Part shown: positions 1-5,802 of the stretch, one piece after another | Layout of the letters: every line of letters starts with the position of its first letter | Numbering within the stretch: the first letter of the stretch is position 1 | NCBI GenBank assembly: GCA_964647785.1 | Contig: CAZYJD010000111.1 | Coordinates: 1 to 5,802 of the forward strand | Direction: 5' to 3' | Length of the DNA stretch: 5,802 nt | Source of the DNA: CAZYJD01 sp964647785 | GTDB taxonomy: Bacteria; Bacteroidota; Bacteroidia; NS11-12g; UBA9320 | Notes under the pieces: generated by a model | Database searches by the model: none | The model's input: only the letters and a program-made list of their open reading frames with translations | What the model was told of the DNA's origin: nothing | Position numbers and translations under genes: made by a program

Positions 1-177
1 ATCATTGTCGGCATGCCAGAAGATTTAGTAAATGTGTTAGTTAATAAGTTGTACACCGTAGGATCTACCTCTTCTTCTAGCAATGGAGATTACTACAGGT
101 TGGATGCTAGATACGGCACAGGCTGGGTTTCCGTTTGGATCAAGAACAAAGTAGTTACCGCCGTAACATATCACTAA
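1..177 (+). CDS. 3' end of a small-domain protein, possibly BamE/SmpA-like (partial)
   Basis: The frame is open from base 1 to a TAA at 175-177, giving the last 58 residues of a protein whose start lies outside the window. The visible part begins IIVGMPEDLVNVLVNK and ends with WVSVWIKNKVVTAVTYH. The pattern 'GM..(D/E)xV...' near the start, a serine-rich turn (SSSSN) and a final hydrophobic strand of the 'xVxIKNxxVTxV' type resemble the C-terminal half of small BamE/SmpA/OmlA-like domains, which in Bacteroidota often occur in lipoproteins. That assignment is inference from pattern only. A signal peptide or lipobox cannot be checked. It converges with the glycosyltransferase gene, with only 18 bases between the two stop codons. 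An ordinary C-terminal domain of another fold is equally possible. The coding frame is well supported by the lack of internal stops and the natural end, but the function is not. Confidence 0.6.
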   Translation: MIVGMPEDLVNVLVNKLYTVGSTSSSSNGDYYRLDARYGTGWVSVWIKNKVVTAVTYH

Positions 178-196
178 CTGAGTTGAGTGTTCAGTT
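176..196. terminator. Weak stem-loop between convergent genes
   Basis: AACTGA (176-181) pairs perfectly with TCAGTT (191-196) around a 9-base spacer, and two G-U pairs could extend the stem inward. It sits across the stop codons of two convergent genes, where a bidirectional terminator would be expected. The stem is short and A/T-rich and has no real T-run on either strand (only TTTAATT follows on the plus strand), so intrinsic termination is doubtful. Confidence 0.25.
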
Positions 197-954
197 TAAT
201 TCATAGCATTAATATTTTGCAGATACTGGTAAGTTAGCCAGCGTGCCTTTGCTGAATCCCATGCCGACCAAAAGCCTTCTTTGCCATCCAGCAAGCCCCC
301 TTTGAGAAGATACCTCTTGAGAAACATGCCAACACTGCGCAAGAGACCTTCCGGCATGCTTTGCTTTTTCCCGCTTGCATGGAGCTTTTGGGCCCGCAAT
401 TGGGCGTATTTGTCGATGGTTTGAAGGTGATGCGTACGATCTTTGATGGTGTGGTGAAGCAACGGACCCTTTAAGGTCTTCAATGCGATACCCTCCTCCA
501 TGATGAGTTCTTCGTGCACCAGCTGCCGGTTCCATTGGCCTTGCTTTCGGTTATAAAGCCTAATTTTCTGGTCGGGATACCAACCGCCGTAACGCAGCCA
601 TTTTTTGCCGTAGAAATTCTTTCTGGGAAAGGAATAGGCGCCTTCGAGTGACTGATTTTTAATCAGCTGCAATTCCGAGCGCAGTTCGGGGCTCAATTGT
701 TCATCGGCATCCAGACTTAAAATCCAGTCGAATTGTGCCATTTGTGCCAATGCATTTTTGGTGGCGCCATAGCCTTTCCATTCCAATTCAACAACCTTGG
801 CACCTGCCTGGCGTGCAAGTTCCACTGTGCCATCGGTGCTTCCGCTGTCACCTACAATGATTTCATCGGCCAGTTGACCAACGCTATTGATACAGGCTTG
901 GATGTGTTCGGCCTCATTCAAACAAACAATCACGACCGAAAGGGAGCGGTCCAT
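196..954 (-). CDS. Family 2 glycosyltransferase, WaaE/beta-1,4-glucosyltransferase-like
   Basis: This 252-residue protein is a probable cytoplasmic or membrane-associated GT-A glycosyltransferase that moves a sugar from a nucleotide-sugar donor to an envelope glycan such as lipopolysaccharide core or another surface polysaccharide. The N-terminus SVVIVCLNEAEHI (residues 6-18) is the usual GT2 first strand with the N-E pair. DSGSTDGT (36-43) is the nucleotide-binding motif, and LDADE (81-85) supplies the DxD-type metal-binding acidic residues. The GGWYPDQKIRLYNR block (123-136) and HEE (147-149) are characteristic of the WaaE/KdtX-like beta-1,4-glucosyltransferase subgroup. The length fits that subgroup (about 250-260), and there is no multi-span membrane domain. 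Its ATG overlaps the hutU stop by one base (TGATG), which implies co-transcription and probably translational coupling and also fixes the start. The acceptor and the sugar cannot be read from sequence. Family assignment is secure and the LPS role is inference. Confidence 0.93.
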   Translation of the reverse strand: MDRSLSVVIVCLNEAEHIQACINSVGQLADEIIVGDSGSTDGTVELARQAGAKVVELEWKGYGATKNALAQMAQFDWILSLDADEQLSPELRSELQLIKNQSLEGAYSFPRKNFYGKKWLRYGGWYPDQKIRLYNRKQGQWNRQLVHEELIMEEGIALKTLKGPLLHHTIKDRTHHLQTIDKYAQLRAQKLHASGKKQSMPEGLLRSVGMFLKRYLLKGGLLDGKEGFWSAWDSAKARWLTYQYLQNINAMN

Positions 955-2621
955 CAGATGAGTCGATCGCGAATATTCAATCGGTGTTTTCGGGCGGTAT
1001 CCAAGGCTATGTCGTAACCTGCATCGAGGTGTCTTATGACGCCCATGGCCGGATCGTTGTGCAAAACGCGTTTCAGTCTTTTATCCGCTGCCTCGGTTCC
1101 ATCGGCCACAACCACCATGCCTGCGTGTATGGAGTAGCCGATGCCTACGCCGCCTCCATGGTGAAGGCTCACCCAGCTCGCACCTCCGGCAGTATTGATC
1201 AAACTGTTGAGAATGGGCCAATCAGCAATGGCATCGCTGCCGTCTTTCATGGCTTCGGTTTCGCGGTTGGGAGAAGCCACAGATCCCGTGTCCAAGTGGT
1301 CTCTTCCAATCACAATGGGGGCTTTTACTTTGCCCTCACGAACTAGCTGATTAAAAGCCAAACCTGCTTTTTCTCGTTCTCCCTGCCCAAGCCAGCATAT
1401 TCTTGCAGGAAGTCCCTGGAATTCGATTTTCTCTTGCGCCATTTTAATCCAGCGGTGCAGACTTTCATTTTCAGGGAAAAGATCGAGCAAAACGCGGTCG
1501 GTGGTGTAAATATCTTCAGGATCTCCACTCAAAGCCACCCAGCGGAATGGTCCTTTTCCCTCGCAAAACAAGGGGCGGATAAAGGCGGGAACAAAGCCTG
1601 GAAAATCAAAGGCATTTTCTACGCCTCTTTCCAATGCTCTCCCGCGAAGGTTGTTGCCATAATCAAAGGTGATGGCTCCTTTTTTCTGTAGCGACAACAT
1701 CAGGCGAACGTGATGTGCCATGGTATCGTAACTCTGTTCAAGGTAGCGGTCTGGTTCAAGTGATCTCAGCCGGTCGGCTGCTTCCACATCCATGCCTTCC
1801 GGATAATAACCCACCAGTGGATCATGTGCCGAGGTTTGGTCGGTCAACAGATCGGGCACAATGCCTCGCTCTTCCAAACGCTCAAGTAAATCAACAGCAT
1901 TGCACAGTACGCCAATGGACAAGGCAACTCCTTTTTCTTTCGCAAGCAATGCCTTGTCTATGGCTTCGTCGATATCGCGACTCATTACATCGCAATAGCG
2001 GGTTTCCAATCTTTTGCGTATGCGCCATTCTTCAACTTCAGCGGCCAGACACACCCCTTCATTCATGGTAACGGCCAGGGGTTGCGCCCCCCCCATGCCA
2101 CCGAGCCCGGCGGTTACTGTAAGGGTTCCCTTTAAACTTCCTCCAAAATGCTGCCTTGCGGCCTCAGCGAAGGTCTCATAAGTGCCTTGCACAATGCCTT
2201 GAGATCCGATGTAAATCCAACTTCCGGCGGTCATTTGTCCATACATAATCAGCCCCTTTTTTTCCAATTCCTTGAAATAATCGAAGGTGGCCCAATGAGG
2301 CACCAAATGACTATTGGCAATGATAACCCTAGGAGCATCCTCATGGGTAGGCAATATACCTACCGGTTTACCGCTTTGAATAAGCAAGGTTTCATCGGCC
2401 TCTAAATCCATCAGGGCTTTTTGTATCAGCTCAAAACTTTCCCAGTTACGGGCTGCTTTACCGGTTCCTCCATATACAATCAAGTCTTCAGGGCGTTCTG
2501 CCACCTCGGGGTCGAGGTTGTTTTGCAGCATGCGCAAGGCTGCTTCCTGTATCCATCCTTTACAAGCCAAGTCGGTTCCCCGTTTGGCGCGTATGGTTTT
2601 GTTCATCATTTCTGTACTCAT
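954..2621 (-). CDS. hutU: Urocanate hydratase (urocanase)
   Basis: Urocanase (EC 4.2.1.49) is a cytoplasmic enzyme with tightly bound NAD+ that converts urocanate to 4-imidazolone-5-propanoate, the second step of histidine degradation. The protein matches the family end to end. Numbering from the ATG at 2621 (555 residues), it shows YGGTGKAARNWESF near 50-63, GQMTAGSWIYIGSQGIVQGT at 128-147, the glycine-rich GGMGGAQP at 174-181, ICWLGQG near 408-414, and GRDHLDTGSVASPNRETEA followed by SLHHGGGVG in the C-terminal third. The ICW cysteine falls at 409, essentially the position of catalytic Cys410 of Pseudomonas putida urocanase, and the length is typical. The frame extends upstream to a TTG at 2660, which would add 13 residues. 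The ATG is preferred because the homology begins just after it and an A-rich AAAAAAAGCT lies directly upstream. The gene is second of three in a minus-strand run, and its TGA overlaps the glycosyltransferase ATG. No hutH, hutI or formiminotransferase gene is present in the window. Confidence 0.97.
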   Translation of the reverse strand: MSTEMMNKTIRAKRGTDLACKGWIQEAALRMLQNNLDPEVAERPEDLIVYGGTGKAARNWESFELIQKALMDLEADETLLIQSGKPVGILPTHEDAPRVIIANSHLVPHWATFDYFKELEKKGLIMYGQMTAGSWIYIGSQGIVQGTYETFAEAARQHFGGSLKGTLTVTAGLGGMGGAQPLAVTMNEGVCLAAEVEEWRIRKRLETRYCDVMSRDIDEAIDKALLAKEKGVALSIGVLCNAVDLLERLEERGIVPDLLTDQTSAHDPLVGYYPEGMDVEAADRLRSLEPDRYLEQSYDTMAHHVRLMLSLQKKGAITFDYGNNLRGRALERGVENAFDFPGFVPAFIRPLFCEGKGPFRWVALSGDPEDIYTTDRVLLDLFPENESLHRWIKMAQEKIEFQGLPARICWLGQGEREKAGLAFNQLVREGKVKAPIVIGRDHLDTGSVASPNRETEAMKDGSDAIADWPILNSLINTAGGASWVSLHHGGGVGIGYSIHAGMVVVADGTEAADKRLKRVLHNDPAMGVIRHLDAGYDIALDTARKHRLNIRDRLI

Positions 2622-2669
2622 AGCTTTTTTTAACGCTCTTGGCAAAATTAAGTTTTCCAATTCAGGAAC

Positions 2670-3041
2670 TCAGATCAGCCCGTCTTTTTGATACAATTTA
2701 ATGCCCAATTCAATCAGCTGATCAACTTCTTGCTCCAGGGCTTCGTTTATATAACGGATGTGAAAACAACTCTTGCCCTTGAGAAATCTTTTGAGCTCTT
2801 TGCTCACTTCAGGGTAGGCGTTGAGATGGGTGTAGATTGGAAAAAAGTAAAAGCGGATGTCTTTTGGCTTTGCAATAAGACTGGCAAAATAATGACCATC
2901 TGTTTTTTGCTTGCCTTGCATACAGGCAATGCGGCCTTTGAACAAAATTCCCTCGGCTTGCTCACAAGCTTGTAAGGGCGGACAATGTGCTAAAAGCATT
3001 TCTTCAATGGCTGTTTTTATTTCGGGTAAATTTCGAGTCAT
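2670..3041 (-). CDS. Small DUF1801-like (YdhG-type) protein of unknown function
   Basis: This is a 123-residue soluble protein with no signal peptide or membrane segment. Its core resembles small DUF1801-like proteins: YFASLIAKPKDIRFYFFPIY (51-70), then a helix and KRFLKGKSCFHIR (84-96), then a C-terminal helix EQEVDQLIELGIKLYQK (103-119). The 'GKSCFxxK/R' turn followed by a helix ending in 'GxxLY' is the recognisable signature. The family has no well-established biochemical role, and no function is claimed here. The start is the ATG at 3041-3039. AAGG lies directly against it, too close for a normal Shine-Dalgarno site, and a TTAATTTG promoter-like element lies 5 bases further upstream. Its TGA is 9 bases before the possible TTG start of hutU and 48 bases before the preferred hutU ATG, so the two are probably in one transcript, with this gene first. 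Any link to histidine breakdown is unproven. Confidence 0.8.
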   Translation of the reverse strand: MTRNLPEIKTAIEEMLLAHCPPLQACEQAEGILFKGRIACMQGKQKTDGHYFASLIAKPKDIRFYFFPIYTHLNAYPEVSKELKRFLKGKSCFHIRYINEALEQEVDQLIELGIKLYQKDGLI

Positions 3042-3046
3042 CCTTG

Positions 3047-3054
3047 CAAATTAA
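3047..3054 (-). promoter_or_regulatory. Possible Bacteroidota -7 element before the DUF1801-like gene
   Basis: On the minus strand this reads TTAATTTG, one mismatch (second base) from the Bacteroidota -7 consensus TAnnTTTG. It ends 5 bases before the ATG, so a transcript started at the usual distance would have almost no leader. I see no TTG at the expected -33 spacing, which weakens the call. It is the exact reverse complement of the element at 3116-3123. Confidence 0.3.
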
Positions 3055-3094
3055 TGCGTCTTGGTAATATTGATAACTTTTAACATGCAGAAGA

Positions 3095-3123
3095 TTGGAT
3101 TCGGACAATAAGCCGTTAATTTG
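3095..3123 (+). promoter_or_regulatory. Possible Bacteroidota promoter before the antiporter gene
   Basis: TTG at 3095-3097, an 18-base spacer, then TTAATTTG at 3116-3123 fit the Bacteroidota pattern TTG-N17-23-TAnnTTTG, with one mismatch in the -7 element. A start site 6-7 bases after the element would fall at about 3129-3130, on the second ATG of the antiporter gene, implying a leaderless or nearly leaderless message. If this promoter is real, the TTG at 3121 and the ATG at 3124 cannot be start codons. Confidence 0.4.
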
Positions 3124-4995
3124 ATGTTCATGTTGATACGCTTAATTGCCATTCTTCAGTTTTTGTGCCTGGCGGCCATGGCTAGCGCCAACGATTCACA
3201 GCCCGGCCTGCTGCATGCGGGTGGTAAACTCAAAATTGAAGATACCAGCGTGGTCGAAATTCTGCTGAACAACGAGCCGGTAGAAATGGAAACGGCATCA
3301 GCGGAGATTCAATTGCCTGATGCGCAGGAAGTGCAATTGGTTTTGAGACACAGCGATGCTTCTGAAAAGTCATTGAACCTTCGTCTTATGCCGCCTTGGT
3401 TTTCTTTGCTTCCGCCCCTGATTGCCATTTTATTTGCCCTTCTATTCAGGGAAGTCGTCACGGCATTGTTGGGGGGCATTTTCAGTGGGGTGATCATTGC
3501 TGCCTTTTATCAAAACGGAGATCAAAGTGTTTGGCTGCAGATGTTGCGAATCATGGATCAGGAGATATTAAGGTCTTTGGTTCCGGATGCATCAGGTGGT
3601 TCGGTAGACCGCGGACATATGTCGGTGGTTTTATTCAGTGTTTTGATTGGAGGAATGGTAGGCCTAATAAGTAAAAATGGAGGAATGAGCGCTTTGGTGA
3701 AAAGGGTTTCATCTGCTGCCCGCTCTGCCCGTTCTGCTCAACTTGCAACCTACTTTATGGGCGTGCTCATTTTTTTTGACGACTATGCCAACACCCTCAT
3801 TGTTGGCCATACCATGCGCCCGCTTACCGATCGGATGAAAATATCGCGTGAGAAGCTGGCTTACATTGTGGACTCTACTGCTGCGCCTGTAGCCTCACTT
3901 GCATTTATCACCACCTGGATTGGTGCCGAATTGGGATATATTTCAGAGGGACTGCAGCAAATTGAAGGATTGTCGGGCAATGTGTATGGTTTTTTCTTTC
4001 AGTCGCTTCGTTATTCTTTTTATCCGCTGCTAACGCTGATTTTCATTTTAATTCTAATTCTTAGAAATCGTGATTTCGGTCCCATGTTGCAGGCTGAAAA
4101 AAAGGCCAGATCAAGGATCCATGCGGTGAGTGATCAAGCGAAGAATGATTCTTCTGAAGAGGTGGTACCCGCCCATGAGTATAGTTTCAATGCTCTCTTA
4201 CCAATTGCCGTGGTGGTATTTGGCACACTGGCTGCACTTTTGTATACCGGCTGGGATGAGGCTGTTTGGCAAAGCGCAAAAGGCAATGTGTTCACAAGAT
4301 TGAGTGCCATCATTGGTGGTAGCGATAGTTATTTGGCTTTATTGTGGGCTTCCTTCTGGGGGCTGGTGATTGCAGTGGCTTCCACTGTTCTAAGTCGTGC
4401 ATTGGGTCTTCGAGAGAGCATTGAAAAAGTACTGGATGGATTCAAAGCCATGGTGCCGGCCATTGTTATTCTGGTGCTGGCATGGGCATTGGCCGGACTC
4501 ACCGAGCGCTTGCACACTGCCGATTTTCTAACAGGTCTGCTGATGGGAAAACTTTCTCCTTATTGGTTGCCCGGCCTCACCTTGCTCATGGCTGCGCTGG
4601 TCTCATTTGCAACAGGCTCCAGTTGGGGAACCATGGCCATTTTGTATCCGATCATGCTTCCTTTGGCTTGGACGGTAGGAGCAGATGCCGGAATCATGAA
4701 GGCCGAAAATCTTGAAATATTCTACAACGTGATTGCATCGGTATTGGCCGGTTCTGTGCTGGGCGATCATTGTTCGCCCATTTCTGATACCACCATTCTC
4801 AGTTCTTTGGCCAGTGATTGTGACCACATCAGCCATGTGCGCACCCAAATGCCTTATGCTTTAACTGTAGGGTTGGCAGCAATCATTTTTGGGTCGGTTT
4901 TGGTTCATTTCCTTCCTCCTTGGATTTGCCTTGTCTTGGCATCGGTAGCACTTTATTTTACAGTCTCATTTTTAGGTAAAAAGCCCGATGTATAA
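3124..4995 (+). CDS. NhaC-family Na+/H+ antiporter with N-terminal signal peptide and extracytoplasmic segment
   Basis: This is an inner-membrane secondary transporter of the Na+/H+ antiporter NhaC family (Pfam Na_H_antiporter type), expected to exchange H+ for Na+. Numbering from the ATG at 3124 (623 residues), a hydrophobic N-terminus ending MASA (19-22) looks like a signal peptide. About 65 polar, beta-rich residues follow (roughly 23-90). Then come some 12-14 hydrophobic segments, starting at PPWFSLLPPLIAILF (90-104). Family signatures include FFDDYANTLIVGHTMRP (218-234), DSTAAPVASLAFITTWIGAE (250-269), GSSWGTMAILYP (498-509) and GSVLGDHCSPISDTTILSS (543-561). A charged cytoplasmic loop lies near 315-353. 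In-frame TTG (3121), ATG (3124) and ATG (3130) are all possible starts. The first ATG is used here, while 3130 is favoured if the adjacent promoter is real. The gene is divergent from the DUF1801-like gene. The transported ion is inferred from the family; organic-acid exchange by relatives cannot be excluded. Confidence 0.93.
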   Translation: MFMLIRLIAILQFLCLAAMASANDSQPGLLHAGGKLKIEDTSVVEILLNNEPVEMETASAEIQLPDAQEVQLVLRHSDASEKSLNLRLMPPWFSLLPPLIAILFALLFREVVTALLGGIFSGVIIAAFYQNGDQSVWLQMLRIMDQEILRSLVPDASGGSVDRGHMSVVLFSVLIGGMVGLISKNGGMSALVKRVSSAARSARSAQLATYFMGVLIFFDDYANTLIVGHTMRPLTDRMKISREKLAYIVDSTAAPVASLAFITTWIGAELGYISEGLQQIEGLSGNVYGFFFQSLRYSFYPLLTLIFILILILRNRDFGPMLQAEKKARSRIHAVSDQAKNDSSEEVVPAHEYSFNALLPIAVVVFGTLAALLYTGWDEAVWQSAKGNVFTRLSAIIGGSDSYLALLWASFWGLVIAVASTVLSRALGLRESIEKVLDGFKAMVPAIVILVLAWALAGLTERLHTADFLTGLLMGKLSPYWLPGLTLLMAALVSFATGSSWGTMAILYPIMLPLAWTVGADAGIMKAENLEIFYNVIASVLAGSVLGDHCSPISDTTILSSLASDCDHISHVRTQMPYALTVGLAAIIFGSVLVHFLPPWICLVLASVALYFTVSFLGKKPDV

Positions 4996-4999
4996 AGGA

Positions 5000-5026
5000 T
5001 TGCCGCATCATGTGCTTTTATCTTTG
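5000..5026 (+). promoter_or_regulatory. Bacteroidota-type promoter upstream of the anchored beta-barrel gene
   Basis: TATCTTTG at 5019-5026 is a perfect match to the Bacteroidota -7 consensus TAnnTTTG and is followed by CACC, a common context. A TTG at 5000-5002 lies 16 bases upstream, slightly closer than the usual -33 spacing. The element ends 14 bases before the ATG at 5041, giving a predicted leader of only about 8 bases. Its place in a 45-base gap between two co-oriented genes suggests the downstream gene is transcribed on its own. Confidence 0.6.
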
Positions 5027-5040
5027 CACCGTTCGATCGC

Positions 5041-5802
5041 ATGGGTACTGTAAGCAACGAAAAAGAAAAAGCCTTTACAGGCAAGGTCAGAAGCACTATG
5101 TTCCTGATCATTCCTGCCATTGCCATCGGACTTGGATCCATTTTACTGTTGTTGTTTTCGGACAGTGAGAATTTTGCAGGCTTGCGCTTTGAACTTGGCC
5201 GTCTTTGGGAAAACGTAACGAACGAAAAAAAAGCAGTTGAGTCGATCGTAAGACCGAACATTAACCGAACGCCCCGTTCATCTGCTTTAGCTGAAACCGT
5301 GGATCAAGAATCGGTTAAACGCGAGATGGAAAATACACGCAGCATTCTCAAAGAGACCGCCAGTAAAAGAAAGCGACCCTCCATGGCTGTGCAACAAAAT
5401 TTACCTGAAAAACAAATCATACCCTCTGAGGCACTGAGCCTTGATCCTGCAGCGCTTAAGCCGGAAGTGCGTTTTTCAGAGTTTCCGCGATTGGTGGAGC
5501 GATTGAACAGCGAAAGCATCTTGTTGATTCCGGAAAGAAAAAAAGTGTCAAAATTCTCCGTTGGGGTGAGCATGTTCCCGGCCTATACCTACCGCTACCT
5601 TCAGTATAGAAATGATCAACTGGGTACACGAAGATCGGGCAATCTAATCTTTGGTTTTCACCAGTCCGAAGCATATCGCGAAGCCAATGATGAACCCCTC
5701 CTGAATTTTGGAGCAGGGGTTGATCTCTATTTCCAATTGAATGAAAAGCTAATCTTGGAAAGCGGATTGGGCATACAAACTTATGGCGAAAAGGTGCGCG
5801 TG
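5041..5802 (+). CDS. Membrane-anchored protein with beta-barrel-like C-terminal region (partial, 3' end outside window)
   Basis: The frame is open from an ATG at 5041 to the window edge, giving 254 residues without a stop. Residues 1-18 are short and net basic. Residues 19-40 (TMFLIIPAIAIGLGSILLLL and on) form one strong hydrophobic segment with no clear signal-peptidase site, so an uncleaved N-in anchor is likely. Residues 41-165 are charged, rich in K, R and E, and mostly helix or linker-like. From about 170 the character changes to alternating amphipathic strands: KFSVGVSMFPAYTYRYLQY (171-189), NLIFGFHQSE (201-210), LLNFGAGVDLYFQLNEKLIL (220-239) and ESGLGIQTYG (240-249). The 'GxGVxxYFxLxxKLxLExGLG' pattern is typical of PorT-type or general outer-membrane beta-barrel proteins in Bacteroidota. 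Function is unknown. The start is supported by the perfect promoter just upstream; Met20 is a possible internal start. A true outer-membrane barrel behind an inner-membrane anchor would be unusual, so location is left open. Confidence 0.8.
   Translation, partial: MGTVSNEKEKAFTGKVRSTMFLIIPAIAIGLGSILLLLFSDSENFAGLRFELGRLWENVTNEKKAVESIVRPNINRTPRSSALAETVDQESVKREMENTRSILKETASKRKRPSMAVQQNLPEKQIIPSEALSLDPAALKPEVRFSEFPRLVERLNSESILLIPERKKVSKFSVGVSMFPAYTYRYLQYRNDQLGTRRSGNLIFGFHQSEAYREANDEPLLNFGAGVDLYFQLNEKLILESGLGIQTYGEKVRV

Noticed and set aside
733..2071. Several plus-strand open frames opposite the glycosyltransferase and hutU genes (733-1017, 984-1346, 1434-1691, 1715-2071)
   Set aside because: They lie entirely antisense to strongly conserved coding sequence, their translations have no recognisable motifs, and they are explained by codon bias of the real genes.
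2148..2975. Plus-strand open frames opposite hutU and the DUF1801-like gene (2148-2405, 2421-2633, 2688-2975)
   Set aside because: These are antisense shadows; the minus-strand frames show family signatures and these do not.
3770..3777. Run of eight T in the antiporter gene as a frameshift or phase-variation site
   Set aside because: It encodes the conserved IFFDD motif in frame, and nothing nearby suggests programmed slippage.
4996..5018. Possible terminator after the antiporter gene
   Set aside because: Only a 4-base GATG/CATC pairing is visible, and no T-run follows it.
5033..5040. TCGATCG-type palindrome just before the ATG at 5041, as a possible operator
   Set aside because: The core CGATCG is only 6 bases and also occurs inside coding sequence near 964 and 5239, so it is probably chance.
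4953..5674. Minus-strand open frames across the 3' end of the antiporter gene and the anchored beta-barrel gene (4953-5261, 5304-5573, 5456-5674)
   Set aside because: The plus strand is open for 254 codons from a promoter-supported ATG with a clear membrane helix and strand pattern. The minus-strand translations look random.

Overview
The window looks like ordinary chromosome from a member of the Bacteroidota (Bacteroidetes). The clues are a textbook Bacteroidota promoter element (TAnnTTTG) just upstream of one gene, A-rich or absent Shine-Dalgarno sequences, and a beta-barrel-like protein of a style common in that phylum. G+C is moderate, judged by eye at somewhat under 50%. I would not name a genus.

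Layout: (1) Bases 1-177 hold the 3' end of a plus-strand gene. Its last 58 residues look like a small BamE/SmpA-like domain, but only weakly. (2) Three minus-strand genes follow, transcribed from about 3041 down to 196 and spaced like an operon. In transcription order they are a small DUF1801-like protein, urocanate hydratase (hutU, histidine degradation) and a family 2 glycosyltransferase resembling the WaaE/beta-1,4-glucosyltransferase group. hutU and the glycosyltransferase share one base in a TGATG stop/start. (3) A short divergent intergenic region (3042-3123) carries an exact 8-bp inverted repeat, each arm a TTAATTTG element lying right next to a start codon. (4) A plus-strand NhaC-family Na+/H+ antiporter (3124-4995) carries a predicted signal peptide and a short N-terminal extracytoplasmic segment. 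(5) After a 45-bp gap with a good Bacteroidota promoter, a plus-strand gene starts at 5041 and runs off the window. It encodes an N-terminal membrane anchor, a charged linker and the beginning of a probable beta-barrel domain.

The genes do not form one evident pathway. hutU carries out the second step of histidine catabolism, but the other hut genes are not here. The glycosyltransferase probably acts on cell-envelope glycans, and the antiporter exchanges Na+ and H+ across the inner membrane. No RNA genes, mobile elements, CRISPR arrays or convincing new system were seen. The items most worth a second look are the anchored beta-barrel protein, the mirrored start-proximal promoter motifs and the antiporter's N-terminal extension.
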